A DNA stretch of 64,000 nucleotides from Cordylochernes scorpioides. Its lineage: Eukaryota; Arthropoda; Arachnida; Pseudoscorpiones; Chernetidae. A program made the position numbers and the translations under genes. Location of the stretch: contig CP092874.1 in the NCBI GenBank assembly GCA_030710605.1, forward strand, positions 42,466,965 to 42,530,964. The letters run 5' to 3'. A model generated the notes under the pieces. The model saw only the letters and a program-made list of their open reading frames with translations, had not been told where the DNA came from and did no database searches. Below, one piece after another: positions 51,500 through 62,328 of this stretch (the first letter of the stretch is position 1; the number at the start of each line of letters is the position of its first letter).

Positions 51500-52140
51500 G
51501 TGTGTAAAATCATTTATAATCTTTAGAAAAAAAGTAGTTCAATTTTGTTAGAAATATTTTTATTTTATTTAATTGAACAATATCATAAATTTTAAAAGGA
51601 TGATTGGCTTGACTTAAAAAAATTTAAGCTATTTTTTCAGAATCACAACTACGCTAGTGTAAACATGCTAGATTTATATTATTGCGATAAAGGGTCAATA
51701 CACGGTGGGGCGCCTTTTATACTCAACTATTTTCTTTTTTTATATTAAAAATAGAATTACAATATTTATTTTGAGTCGTAAATTATTTACATCACGCAAC
51801 TTTTATTTATCACTCTACTTCCAACGTTTTAACAACACTCTGTCGTCATTTACAAGTATCTAGTTGATTACTGTTTACTGTTATACAAATTCTGAGGGAT
51901 CTGGTTTATATATTTATAATTATTCCTAGTACACGAGGTACAGCCCATTATAATCATGGTGGATAGAATTTGGCGACTGCCTTTAATCTAAGTTTTCCAC
52001 ATGTCCACACATGTGAAAAGCATTTGACTTTGCACTTACAAGTGTTTTAGAGTTTCAATTTTTACTTGCACTCGCTGGTGGGGTTAGACTTTAGCAAGAA
52101 TCAGGAGCCATTAGAGAACTTTTTTAATTAGAAAAAAAGT
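51500..52140. other. No gene recognised
   Basis: The 52000-52140 part (CACATGTCCACACATGTG, then an A-rich run) may be the body of the SINE whose tRNA-like head follows, but I cannot define it. Confidence 0.35.
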
Positions 52141-52211
52141 GTCCAAGGCGGGATTCGATATGGGGTCGTGGCGATCGAAAACCAACGGTTTAAACTACTC
52201 GACCATCGCCC
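52141..52211 (-). repeat. tRNA-like SINE head
   Basis: Minus strand GGGCGATGGTCGAGTAGTTT, then ATCGAATCCCGCC. TGGTCGAGTAGTTTAA fits a Pol III A box (tRNA-Ser/Leu style) and ATCGAATCCC the B box, about 35 bases apart. The two ends do not pair as an acceptor stem, so it is not a working tRNA gene. Confidence 0.55.
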
Positions 52212-52604
52212 TCATCTGATATTTTAAAAGCTTGGAGTAGGTAGCACCTCGATTACCCCAAACCAACGAGATATAAACAACGAAATTAGAAAAATTGTAA
52301 ATATATCTACAAATATTTATTTTAGTATTTATAAACTCAATGAGCGAAACTCCAGGAAAATCTATTAAAATAGACCGGAGGGTTTCTATGATTATATAAC
52401 TTATACAATTTATTAGATTTGATTTTCAAAGAAATGTATCTGTGTTACGTGTTTTTACTTGAAATAGAGATGGATTAAATTATTAAAATTGAATTTTATA
52501 ACATGAAAAGGTTTTATTTTTAATATGCTCATGTATAAATGCACACTGGCAAAAATAGCCATACCAGGGTCTAGTACCTCATATAATCTTATAAATATAT
52601 ATGT

Positions 52605-52935
52605 GGCCTTTATATATAAAAGAAATGATAGTATTTGAACACGAATGTTTCTCTTTTTCTCTTCACATAAATAAAAAAAAACTTATGTTCATAGTTTACT
52701 TGAATATCATTTCTGAAATTCCACCCATCCCCGTGTAGCATATATAAGCATGATCGTTCAATACAGCATTAGAGCTCTAAGAAGCTCTCTAAGGTAGATC
52801 AAATTGGCGAAACAAATGGGAGAGTTCACCACTGATGAGCTTATCCCTCCCAATATTTTTCATCGCAGTATGGACAGTAGAAGTTTGATTTGTGTGAAAA
52901 AAAAAACATTCGTGCTTAAATATTTTCATTTCTTA
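52605..52935 (+). repeat. Family A repeat, single unit
   Basis: Inverted ends (AAGAAATGATAGTATTTGAA + CACGAATGTTTC and complement). Core ATTGGCGAAACAAATGGGAG, GTTCACCACTGATGAGCTT, CCCTCCC, then GCAGTATGGACAGTAGAAG. The stem partners here are changed (TTGGC against GCTTA), so the pairing seen in other copies is weakened. Confidence 0.7.
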
Positions 52936-53095
52936 TATATATATATATATGCTAAAAAAGGCATCTCTTTATCGTGCAACTGAAAGTTGCTGATGGCTTG
53001 CGCCATCTATCGGAATAAATATAAACTATTCTAGTTGATTTTTAATTATTCCAGTATTGGCTAAATACCCATTCTTGATTAATCAAGAAAAGCTA

Positions 53096-53138
53096 ACCAC
53101 GTACGCGTTTCGGGCTGTTGGCCCTCATCAGCGATGAC
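53096..53138 (-). ncRNA. Hammerhead ribozyme, left unit (weak stem I)
   Basis: Minus strand CTGATGAGGGCCAACAGCCC + GAAACGCGTA, followed by CGTGGT. Core, stem II and GAAA are perfect, but the 5' side of stem I is GTCATCG, giving only about two pairs with CGTGGT. The right unit keeps ACCACG there, so this copy appears to have been recombined at the stem I junction. Confidence 0.65.
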
Positions 53139-53340
53139 GCAAGCCATCAGCAACTTTCAGTTGAACGATAAGGAGATGCCTTTTTAAAAATTTATTCACC
53201 TTATCCCAGTACAATATCACATTTGTACTATTTTTTCACATTGTGTAGCGTTCTCACGCAATTCTGGTCTTAACTACCCGTTTCATGATTTTTCAGGATG
53301 CCTTAATGACCAATGTTTTGGTCGTTGAGGTACAGCTTGC

Positions 53341-53382
53341 ACCACGCTGATGAGGGCCAACTGCCCGAAACGCGTACATGGT
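53341..53382 (+). ncRNA. Type I hammerhead ribozyme, right unit
   Basis: ACCACG (stem I), CTGATGAG (53347-53354), stem II GGCC AACT GCCC region, GAAA (53367-53370), ACGCGT minimal stem III, triplet GTA, then CATGGT (stem I, five of six pairs). Cleavage predicted after 53376. Confidence 0.78.
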
Positions 53383-53585
53383 TAGCTTTTCTTAATTAAT
53401 CAAGAATAGGTATTTGGCAAATTGTGGAATAATTAAAAATCAAACAGAATAGTTGATATTTATTCCTATAGATGGCGCAAGCCATCAGCAACTTTCAGTT
53501 ACACGATAAGGCGATGCCTTTTTTAATTTATACACCTTATCCCAGTACAATATCACATTTGTACTATTTTTTCACATATATATGC

Positions 53586-54250
53586 GTGTGTCTTTACACG
53601 ATATAAAAATAAATATCCATGTATATTTCTTAAAATGTCAATTTCTGTTAAACAGACTGTAGTTTTAGTGGTAAAAACATAAAAAATCTGGTTTCCCCAT
53701 GGAATTCTTACATTTTAAACTTTTTTATTCTGTGAAACTGTCAGAATATCTTTGTTTTATTTTGCAACCCTGAAGTTCCATTATAACTTTTTTATTTTCC
53801 AAATATTCGGTATATATTGTGGATTTATAGTGAAAATGTGAATATATATTGTCATTTTTAAAAATATTAAAAAGCATGCATTGTGTGTGTGTACAAAAAT
53901 ATTGTCATTCAAATTGGCTCTAATTTAATCATTATTAAAAAACCTTGATTCACATTGGTATGAAAAGCAGATATTATACGAGAAATATCCATTCTTTTTA
54001 TAGTAGTTTTTATATATAAAAGGGTAAACCTGTATTGGTGAAAAAAATATTTTTTTAAAGTTTTTTAACAGTTTTGTCAGATGGGGGAAATATAAAAGAA
54101 CTTTATTAATACCGAACGGTATACCTCAAAATTGATGATGAGAACATTAATATGCAATGATACAATTCAAACCAAACTATGACAATATATGAAAAGCTAA
54201 AAAGCTCAAAATTATGTAATTAAAATAAATAAACTACGCTACTATATATA
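53586..54250. other. AT-rich stretch, nothing recognised
   Basis: No coding sequence or named repeat. Confidence 0.4.
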
Positions 54251-54592
54251 CTGGGTGATCCAAAAGTCTTGCACAACTTTAAAAATCAATTACCTCGCGA
54301 ATATTTGCGCTAGAGCAATGGGGTAAACACCATTGTGTTCAGGATGCAATGGGATATTTTATGATAAATAATGAAAAATTCGAAATTGATTTTAGTTACA
54401 ATTCTATTCGCCAGATGGCGCTCTACCAGAATCAGAGATTAAGCGGCCAAATTGTTAGATAAATTGAAAAATATAACTGATCAACACCTATTTTTTCTTT
54501 TTGAATACCGGGAAAGGTCCCTAATTATATCAAATAACAAATTAATAAAACACCACTTCGTCAAAAGTAGAATAATTGGTTGACGATTTTAA
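54251..54592 (+). repeat. IS630/Tc1-type transposon end, copy 1
   Basis: CTGGGTGATCCAAAAGTC, preceded by TA, then GCGAATATTTGCGCTAGAGC, AGATGGCGCTCTACCAGAAT and CAAATTGTTAGATAAATTG. It matches 57607-57949 in the same orientation with scattered differences. No coding sequence. Confidence 0.65.
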
Positions 54593-54701
54593 AATAAGAT
54601 ATGAATTATAATTATAATAGTCGAGTATATATTTAATGATCGTGTCAAATATTTTTTGAGAAGTTTTATGTTAGTGAAATTGGGCAATAGCTATTAATTG
54701 C

Positions 54702-55566
54702 TTAGTATTTAGCTTTATGCGGTTTCGCAATAATTTTTAATACCGAATGTTTCCAGCTTTCAGGATTGTAACTTAGCAGTAAACACCTATTAAAGAGTTT
54801 GACTAAACTGGGTAGGATCGATAATAATGAATGCTTAATCATATTATTACTCACTTTATCTGGACCAGGAGCCTTTCTGACATTAAGATTGAGCACAAAT
54901 CCTGTTTTTCCTTTTCGGTAATAGAAATGATTTACCTGTTGGTAAAACTTGGGATGTGATTTCAAATTAAAGTGTGTGCTTCATTGTCCAACCGCATATC
55001 ATCATTAGGCAAAAATGCAGTTAGCATTTCCTTAATATTTTGCTCTCTCATGCACTCTGCAGTTTTATCCAGTAATGGTATGCCCACTTGAATGTCGGCC
55101 GATCTTAACCGTTTAAAAATCCTGTATGCATTCCCGAAAGCATTCGTAGACTCATTTTCTTCAATAAATATTCTCCACGACATCTTTTTAGCTCTATTAA
55201 TGGATCGTAAGTATTTATTGCCGCTCTGAACATACTCGAATTCAGGTTACCCCCTCTATAATACAAATTCCTGAGATAATGCAAATGTTTTTTTAATTGT
55301 TCAAGCTCTTTATTCCACCAATATTTGGAAGTTGTCGTGTTTATAGAGGTGTGATGCTTGATGTCAAGAGAAGAGTATGCAGCTTCAATAATTAAATTTG
55401 TCAATTTGTTTACCACATTATTAACATCTTCACAAGTGACAATGTGTTTAGAAGCTGAATTCAAACCCAGTAAATCCGAAGGCGAAATGCCGTCAAAAAC
55501 TTTAGACCAATTCGCCGATTTTTCTCTGAATTTACTTGTCGATGTCTGTCTATTATTGTTTACCAA
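54702..55566 (-). pseudogene. LINE 2 ORF2, region before and into RT
   Basis: Three frames: 55566-55105 (SSLDIKHHTSI, SKYWWNKELEQLKKHLHYLR), 55183-54962 (RIFIEENESTNAFGNAYRIF, GIPLLDKTAE) and 54965-54702 (NVRKAPGPDKVSNNMIKHSL, PESWKHSVLKIIAKPHK). The last carries the KAPGPD opening of the RT. Frameshifts separate them, and the YADD region is absent. Confidence 0.75.
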
Positions 55567-56289
55567 GTTCTCATCATATTGAAGATATCAAAAGGTATTG
55601 CCAAATGGTCTGAGGTAACAGAAAGTGCTGAGGTTCTCCAGTTATGTATTAGACCAATGGAGTGTTTATTATAAATTGTCAGGTCAATTATGCTAGCATT
55701 TCTGAAAGTTGGAATTTTAAGATTATGAACAAATAGATTCTACTCCTCAATAATAGACTTTAGAATATATCCGTTTTTATTTGTCGTTGAATCGAACTAG
55801 AGTGGATGTCTTGAATTGTAATATTCACAAAGAATAATTGAAAGTTGACCAAAGGCCTCAAGTAGTTATGAGATTATTTGAATATGAAATGCAGCCATAG
55901 AATTTGGGTGTATATAAATATTGGCAATAACTATTCTTTTCCCATTGAAATAGAGAGTGATCACTGTGTGTGTACAGAAGGAATTTGTAAACATATTAAT
56001 TTTTTCATATATAATGTTGCGGTTCAAAATAATAGTAGCAGTATAATTTGCCTATCTGTGCTAGAATATACTATTCGTGAATTCTTGTCAAATTTCACTG
56101 TATCATTGCCTATTTATGGTTCTTGTAGAAATATGATGTCAGGAGGATCGTCTGCAATTGTCATACCTAATTCACTAGTTGCCATCATACTTTTCCTTGC
56201 ATTAAATTGTATACACCTTATATTGTTATCATTCATCTGAATGGTATTGAGTTCTTTGTATTACTATTTCCATCTGGGTTTTGTACAGA
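55567..56289 (-). pseudogene. LINE 2 endonuclease domain, decayed
   Basis: Opens with RCIQFNARKSMMATSELGMT, DDPPDIIFLQEP, the R1-group form of the apurinic-like endonuclease (IQxNxxRSxxATxEL...LIQEP). Many stops follow. The 120-aa plus-strand frame at 55878-56240 is a shadow of this region. Confidence 0.6.
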
Positions 56290-57419
56290 GGAAATTTGCT
56301 GGAGTTCGCCTTGTGATCAAGAGACCTTCCATTCTTGTACCTCGGGTGTTTAGCGCAGTTGAAACATTTTTTTTACGCGAACACTCATGATTTCCCGCCG
56401 CGCCGCATATTAGGCAAATATTTTCATCGGAGCATTCACTGATTTTATGTTTTGTATTAAACTCAAAACATTTCTGGCACTGCCTAACTAATACTTTGTC
56501 GTGTCATGGCATCTCTCACAGTCGGTACAAATAACATTACCCCTCTCCCTTTAGGTTTGATATACTCGTGGAGACACCCGCAGCACTACATTGTGGTGAG
56601 AGGTATTGGATTTCATGGGGAAGAGTATTCGGATTTCATTCTCTAGTCCACTTAACTCTGGATTCATGGTGCATATGATTAGTATTAAATTATTCACTTC
56701 CGTTAATTTACTAACATTTTTTATAAAAACTATTGGGTCTGTAGGTTTCGGGGTAAATATTCTACTATTTGCCTTCAATTCCGCCGCCATGCTCAGTTCC
56801 TTTAACAAGTGTTTAATCTCTTCGTCTCTAGGAATTTTTATTCCTATTGCATTTTTTATGTTAAGAATTTTATTAATTGGTATCCAATACCATTTTCTCG
56901 TAACTTTTTTATATTAGTTGAAATTGCCTGAGCTATGTTGTTAATGGGTTCATTATTTAGAGGAACTGCGAGCAGTGTAGCTTCAGTGTTTAAGGTCCGC
57001 TGTCTTTCCTCAATAAATTTCTGTGTATGATCTCGCTGTGTAACTTGGGCATTATATCATCCTTTCGAGGAGATCACGCCTCGAATCTCACCGAGCTCCT
57101 CTTCCACTATTTTGCCGACGGTGTCCTTCATCTGTGCCAAAAGCTTCTGGTTATCCGATTCAACCATAGAAGAAATTCCATCTTTCGTTTGTTTTAACAT
57201 AGTCGAAAGATATGACAAATCATTTTTAGTCAAATATTTTTGAGTTTGTTGAAATTTAGTCTCAAAGTATGCAAAAATATCATCCAGTTTCAAATTTAGT
57301 AACCTAACCATAGAATTCATATTTAATCCAAATGAGAAACGAATCGAACTATATATATAAAAAAGGTAAAATTGAATAGCAAAACAATTAACCGATTTAA
57401 AACATTTAAACATAAGCAT
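56290..57419 (-). pseudogene. LINE 2 ORF1 (gag-like, zinc knuckles)
   Basis: N-terminal helical part (57419-57057: TKFQQTQKYLTKNDLSYLST, KLLAQMKDTVGKIVEEELGE), a middle RNA-binding part (56808-56551: FTPKPTDPIVFIKNVSKLTE, LENEIRILFP) and knuckles QCQKCFEFNTKHKISEC and CLICGAAGNHECS near 56380-56490. This order is that of R1-group ORF1 proteins. Broken by stops. Confidence 0.65.
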
Positions 57420-57606
57420 TAAGAAAATAAATTAAGAAACTCAGGCAGAGTTTATTTATACACTGAGCGTTTTTGAAGACTAATTGACCTTATTTAAAGC
57501 TAACGTTTGAAATTATTTTTGCCTTAGGCATTTGTAGGTTTTATTTATTGGAAACTCGTTTCATGTATATGATTAAGGATAATTTCTCAAATATTTTCTT
57601 TATATA

Positions 57607-57949
57607 CAGGGTGATCCAAAAGTCCCGCACAACTTTAAAAATTAATAACTCCGCGAATATTTGCGCTAGAGCAATGCGGTAAACACCATTGTGTTCAGGA
57701 TGCAATGGGATTTTTTATGGCAAATAATGAAAAATTCGAAATTGATTTTAGTTACAACTTTATTCGCTAGATGGCGCTCTACCAGAATCAGAGATTCAGC
57801 GGCCAAATTGTTTGATAAATTGAAAAATATAACTGAACGACACGTATTTTTACTTTTTGAATACCAGGAAAGAACCCTAATAATATCAAATGATAAATTA
57901 ATAAAACACCATTTCGCCAAAAGTTAGAAGAATTGGTTGACCGTTTTTA
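57607..57949 (+). repeat. IS630/Tc1-type transposon end, copy 2
   Basis: CAGGGTGATCCAAAAGTC, preceded by TA (57605-57606). Homologous to 54251-54592. It may be the left end of the element whose transposase lies at 58641-59940. Confidence 0.65.
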
Positions 57950-58640
57950 AAAACAATCTTAGATATGTAAAATAGGAATATGCAAATTAAAACATGTATC
58001 AAAAAATATTTATATTTTAGATGGAGTTTTGTGAAATAAATTGAATGTTTGAAAATAACTACTGATATCAATACACGATTTTTGAAATGTTAATATAGTA
58101 CCAAAAATTATGATGGCACTACTAATAGGATTTCGTGCTATGAGGAATGTATAGTTTCTTGACTAATAGTCGACACTTGACTATTTAACTGGATATTTGT
58201 CATGATCCAAAAATGAAATATAGAAGAGTGACAAAATATATTTGTCGTACTTTATTCCAAATATCCTATGGGTTTGTCAAATGTTATCATTGTTTATTAT
58301 ACTGTACATAATTTTGAAATGTATCCCCTCAAAAAAAAATCATTTTTAAATCGACCTTTTGCGTTGAAAAACGTGGTAGTAAAATCATTTTGTATTATTT
58401 TTTGCGCAAAATATCTAAAGTTGGGGGGGGGGGGGGGGGGGATAGAGAGATTATTCCTTATACTATTTCTTCTAATGAGCGAAAAGCGATAAACTAAACA
58501 TAAGGGGTAAAATAGTGTATACCAGTGTTATTCGAGAAGTTATAACACTTTGGCCTGCACGACATAATATAAAATGTGGGCAAATGAAAACAAAACTGTT
58601 TACAGAAAAAAAAAGAGTCAAGATGTGAGGACAGCATTTA
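57950..58640. other. No gene; contains a 19-base G run
   Basis: Only notable item: an uninterrupted run of 19 G at 58423-58441. Confidence 0.5.
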
Positions 58641-59940
58641 TTATTCCCATAACCCAAAACAAAGAGCTGCAAAATATAACACATGAGGTAACTGCCTTCT
58701 CTCTTGTATTAGGTCACAATCCTTGCTCAATGTGGCGCCCTTCATTCTCAAACACCGGCTGCAGACGATAGATGACAGAATGGTCACAATTAAATAGTTG
58801 AAATTTATAAAACGTGCCATCTGATAGAAGCCTTCAACATGGCCAATGTGGTAGGCTGGCATCGATAAAAACGCGACTTAATGTACCCCCATAACCGAAA
58901 TTGTAAGGCGTCAAGTCTGGTGATATTAGCCGCCACTGGTATATAAAGTGGCGACTTATCAACGAATTCCACCGAATGTATCCTTCAGCAATTATTTGGC
59001 ACCGCGGGAGTTATGAGGAGGTCCTCCATCTTGCATGAATGTTATTTCGCTTAGTGCTTGTCTGTCCTGCAATATGGGAATAACCTTTTCTCTCAAAAGT
59101 TAAACATAACGTTCACCAGTTACGAAAACGGTTTTAAAAGTTCTTCCATTGATTTTTTCAAAGAAAAATGGCTCAATAATAAAAGAAGAAGTAAAACCCA
59201 CACAAAACTGTAACTCTGTGCTGATGAAGTGGTATTTCTGTAAAAATCCTAGGGTTTTCTGTTGCCAAAATGAGGCAGTTTTGAATGTTAAATTCTCCCT
59301 TTAGATAAAAGTGAGCATCATCTGTTCTTAGAACATTTGACAGCCAGTTTTCATCAATATCAATTTGCCGGAAAACCCATGCAGCGAATTCTTGACGCTT
59401 CTCAAAATCGCTGACTTTCAACTCGTGAAAACTTTGAATTTTGTTAGGATATTTTTATAGAAAAATTCTAAATGTGTGTTCTCTCCAAACTGTTCCATAC
59501 GAAATTCCCGTTTGTCGAGAAACTTGTCTAGCACTTACTTCTCCATACAGGGATAACGTTTCAATAGCTTCAGCATTCTGCAAAACCGTAACAGCCACTG
59601 ACTTGCATGTCGATGGTCTTCCACTCCGAGGTTTTGCTTCCAGAGATCCAGTTTCCTCAAAACTTTTAATCAATCGCTTTAGAGAGTAGCAACTCATTGG
59701 TCCTTTACCGCTTCGAATATCTTTAAAGGAACGAAACGCTCGTAAAGCTTCAGTGGCAGATTCTGAATCACAATTTAAAAAAATCACCAAGAGTGCTTTA
59801 TCCTGTAGTGACGGCATTCCAAGTGGAAGGGGAGAAGTTCGACCACACCTCCTTGCGGTCCCCCCTGGACCTTTGGAATATTTGACCAAATTCTGGTTCG
59901 TTTCCAAGATAACTAACGTTGCAGCGGCACCCATTTTCAA
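58641..59940 (-). pseudogene. IS630/mariner-related transposase, decayed
   Basis: N-terminus 59940-59455 has a helix-turn-helix pair (ALRAFRSFKDIRSGKGPMSC, LKRLIKSFEETGSLEAKPRS + GRPST, VSARQVSRQTGISYGTVWR). Then 59421-59173: FEKRQEFAAWVFRQIDIDEN, VLRTDDAHFYLKGEFNIQNC (first catalytic Asp) and ENPRIFTEIPLH. Further left QDGGPPH (second) and ISRHF...SPDLTPYNF (third, Asp replaced by Asn) in broken frames. The arrangement fits the DUF4817-containing transposases common in arthropods. Confidence 0.7.
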
Positions 59941-59943
59941 ATG

Positions 59944-60794
59944 AAGAGCAAAACTGATATCTCCAGTAATGCTACCGCGTCCGGGGTAACCGCCGCGTCA
60001 GGAGTTGCTGCTCGAGCTCATGATGAGAAATCTACTACGAGGACACAATTCAATCTACTACAACTCAATATAAATGGTACCCAGAGGAAAATAAAGAGCT
60101 GACTTGTCTTCTCTGTGACAACAATGTACATATTAATTGTCCTCAGGAGACAAAATTGAATCAGAATCTGAGATTCAATATCAAAGATTATACAACACTA
60201 CGAATGGACAGACCGGGAAAATTCGGAGAAGGACTTGCCGTTTTGATTAAAACTCTAGAAATCAAATTTAAGGAAATCGCTTGTAATCAGAGTAAGCCTA
60301 GAGAAGGCACGACAGAAGCTCAGGCAATAGAAATCTATCTTACAGGTAAAACAATTCCAATCATAAATGTTTATCACCACGATAATACTAGCATCAATAC
60401 AGGCCTGATAGAGACATTAAGTGAAGCGTCTTCGGATATCGCAATCATACTTGGTGATTTTAACGCCGAAAGACCAACTTGGGGTTCACCTGTCCAGGAT
60501 AACAACGGTCAGCAGGTTGAGGACATGCTAACCGACCTCGACCTTACACCGTTAAATAACGAAAAGAACACCTATCTATCCATGTCCACAGGAACCGAAT
60601 CCGCAATAGACATCACAGTGATAAATTGCAACATCGCACCCACAACACAATGGAAAATTCTGAAAAGTGCAATCAGTGACCACAGACCAATTTTAACAAC
60701 CCTAAAATTCAAAATTGAGAATTTCCAACAGAATACAAGAACACTAGGAAAAAAATTACAGAAAAGCTTGAAGAACTGTGCAACGAAGAATTAA
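59944..60794 (+). pseudogene. LINE 3 endonuclease domain
   Basis: Starts MKSKTDISSNATASG and reaches NLLQLNINGTQRKIK before a frameshift near 60095. It continues VHINCPQETKLNQ (ETK box), RPGKFGEGLAVLIK, IINVYHHDNT, AIILGDFNAERPTWGSP and KSAISDHRPILTTLKF (SDH box). All catalytic boxes of an apurinic-like endonuclease can be read once the single shift is allowed for. Clade by phrasing: Jockey/I group. Confidence 0.8.
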
Positions 60795-62012
60795 ATTACA
60801 GAACGATTGACAAAAAATTGGAAAAATTCTCTTTGAACATATCCAAAGCTGCAAAAGTATCGATACCTAGAGGTAGACGTAAAGACCTGTGAATACTTTA
60901 CTGGAAGGACCACAATATCGAGGCAATGATTGCAGAGAGAGTCAATAAAAATGAACTTCTTAAAAAAAATAAAATAGAAGAAATCATAAAGGAACTCATT
61001 GAAATTAGTCACAAAATAGAACAAGAAATTTGGATATTCAAACAAGAAAAATGGGCAGAATTCTGCGAAAAAAATGGATCCAAAAAAGGAAAGCCATCAC
61101 TGGAATATAATTAGTGTTATAAAACAATCAAAACCAACACTAATCCTTCAATACTCTAACCGATATGAACAGCGAGAACGAACAAACAGATGGCTGACAT
61201 AATTGCTGAATATCTTTCAAGCACTTCCAGACTCAGCTATAGGAATGAAGGCAGGACTCTAAAAAATAATATAAGCAAGTTAGTTAAACAAGCAAGAAAT
61301 TACCATCAACAAGATATTTACTCGAGAGACTTCACACTGAATGAGCTAAATTCATCAATAGGAAAGTTAAATCCAAGATGTCACCTGGAGATGCTCTAAT
61401 CTTTGGTCAAATGATTAAACACTTTGGAGACGAAGCTAAAAATCAACTCCTACGAATACTGAACATTTCATGGCAAACTGGTAAACTACCAAAGAATTGG
61501 AAGATATCAATCATAGTGCCAATACTGAAACCAAACAAAGATGCTAAAGAATGCAAGAACTATCGGCCAATTGCTCTTACCAGCATACTTTGTTAAATAA
61601 CAGAATGAATTATCCACTCTAGGCTCATAGTCTGGCTTACTAACAATAATAAAATAAACTTCTATCAACGTGCCTAAAGATCCAGACACTGTACAACTGA
61701 TAAACTGTTCTACTTCTGTCAATCAATAATAGATTTCTAGGAAAAACCGCCAAAGAAGACAACGGCCGTATGCCTGGATATGACCTCAGCTTTTGATCTA
61801 GTGTAGAAATTATTTGAAAGGCTGTGCACAACATCGGAGTAAGAGGAAAAACCTTAATCTGGATTGCAGACTTCTTAAGGGGAAGAAGGATAAAGGTTCG
61901 GGTCAATGGAACATTTTCCAAGGACCAAAGAACATGGGCTGGTGTACCTCAGGGATTTGTGCTCAGTCCTCTACTCTTCTCGTTATATATTAACCGTTGT
62001 TTATGTAAATAG
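60795..62012 (+). pseudogene. LINE 3 linker and reverse transcriptase, decayed
   Basis: Pieces: ISHKIEQEIWIFKQEKWAEF, ADIIAEYLSSTSRL, MSPGDALIFGQMIKHFGDEA, LPKNWKISIIVPILKPNKDA + KECKNYRPIALTS, then AVCLDMTSAFDLV and GVPQGFVLSPLLFSLYI. The YADD region is absent. Many stops. Confidence 0.7.
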
Positions 62013-62133
62013 ATGAATATTATTTGTATTATTTAAAGCCTCATTATGTAAAAATATATGTATATATAAATTGGATATTTGTTGTTGGCCATGGTCAAGT
62101 TTGAGCTCTTGTACGTCTAATTACGACACAACA
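62013..62133 (+). repeat. Gypsy 2 5' LTR, right end
   Basis: AT-rich sequence ending GACACAACA next to a primer-binding-like site. The left limit is unclear because LINE 3 adjoins, and no second copy is in the window. Confidence 0.4.
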
Positions 62134-62137
62134 AAAG

Positions 62138-62150
62138 TGGCGACGAGGAT
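62138..62150 (+). promoter_or_regulatory. Gypsy 2 primer-binding site
   Basis: AAAGTGGCGACGAGGAT contains TGGCGACGAGGAT, a primer-binding sequence frequently found just after the LTR of Gypsy-type elements. Confidence 0.55.
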
Positions 62151-62328
62151 GCGCGATCTACAGAGCCAGTAAAAAGCTGAGGAAAACGGCGTCTATGCAA
62201 GTATAACAACTGCATCTTTTAAACAAATCTGACTCTCGAATTATGGAGAGGAAAAATAGGAAAATGGGTTGAGATTACATCTTTTAAACTATCTGGATCA
62301 AGAAAACAAAGGAGTATAAAAGATCAGC

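Larger units (their letters stand above)
52947..53585. repeat. Family B locus: two hammerhead units in inverted orientation
   Basis: Left unit (52947-53138) is on the minus strand and right unit (about 53245-53585) on the plus strand; between them lies the 3' half of a third, plus-strand unit (53138-53240). Units share the hammerhead, TTAGCTTTTCTT.ATTAATCA, GGAATAATTAAAAATCAA, ATAGATGGCGCAAGCCATCA and TTATCCCAGTACAATATCAC. No coding sequence. Confidence 0.7.
54702..57420 (-). mobile_element. R1-like LINE 2, 3' truncated
   Basis: Minus strand order: ORF1 (57419-56290), endonuclease (about 56240-55567), RT N-terminal region (55566-54702). The RT catalytic blocks are missing, so this copy has lost its 3' part, the reverse of ordinary LINE truncation. 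Related to LINE 1 (shared SKYWWNKEL/NNWWNNEL and NAFGNAYRIFKRLR/NPFGNAYKFFNKLR). Two direct copies of a transposon end bracket it. Confidence 0.75.
59944..62012 (+). mobile_element. Jockey-like LINE 3, 3' truncated
   Basis: ORF2 only: endonuclease (59944-60794) and a decayed RT (about 61180-62012) that breaks off just after VPQGFVLSPLLFSLYI. Gypsy LTR-type sequence follows directly. Confidence 0.75.

Noticed and set aside
52141-52211. Functional tRNA gene
   Set aside because: A and B boxes are present but the ends do not form an acceptor stem; a SINE head fits better.
55878-56240. 120-aa plus-strand frame
   Set aside because: Antisense to the LINE 2 endonuclease region; no motif of its own.
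59200-59240. GCTGATGAAGTGG as a hammerhead core
   Set aside because: No GAAA strand or pairing stem nearby.
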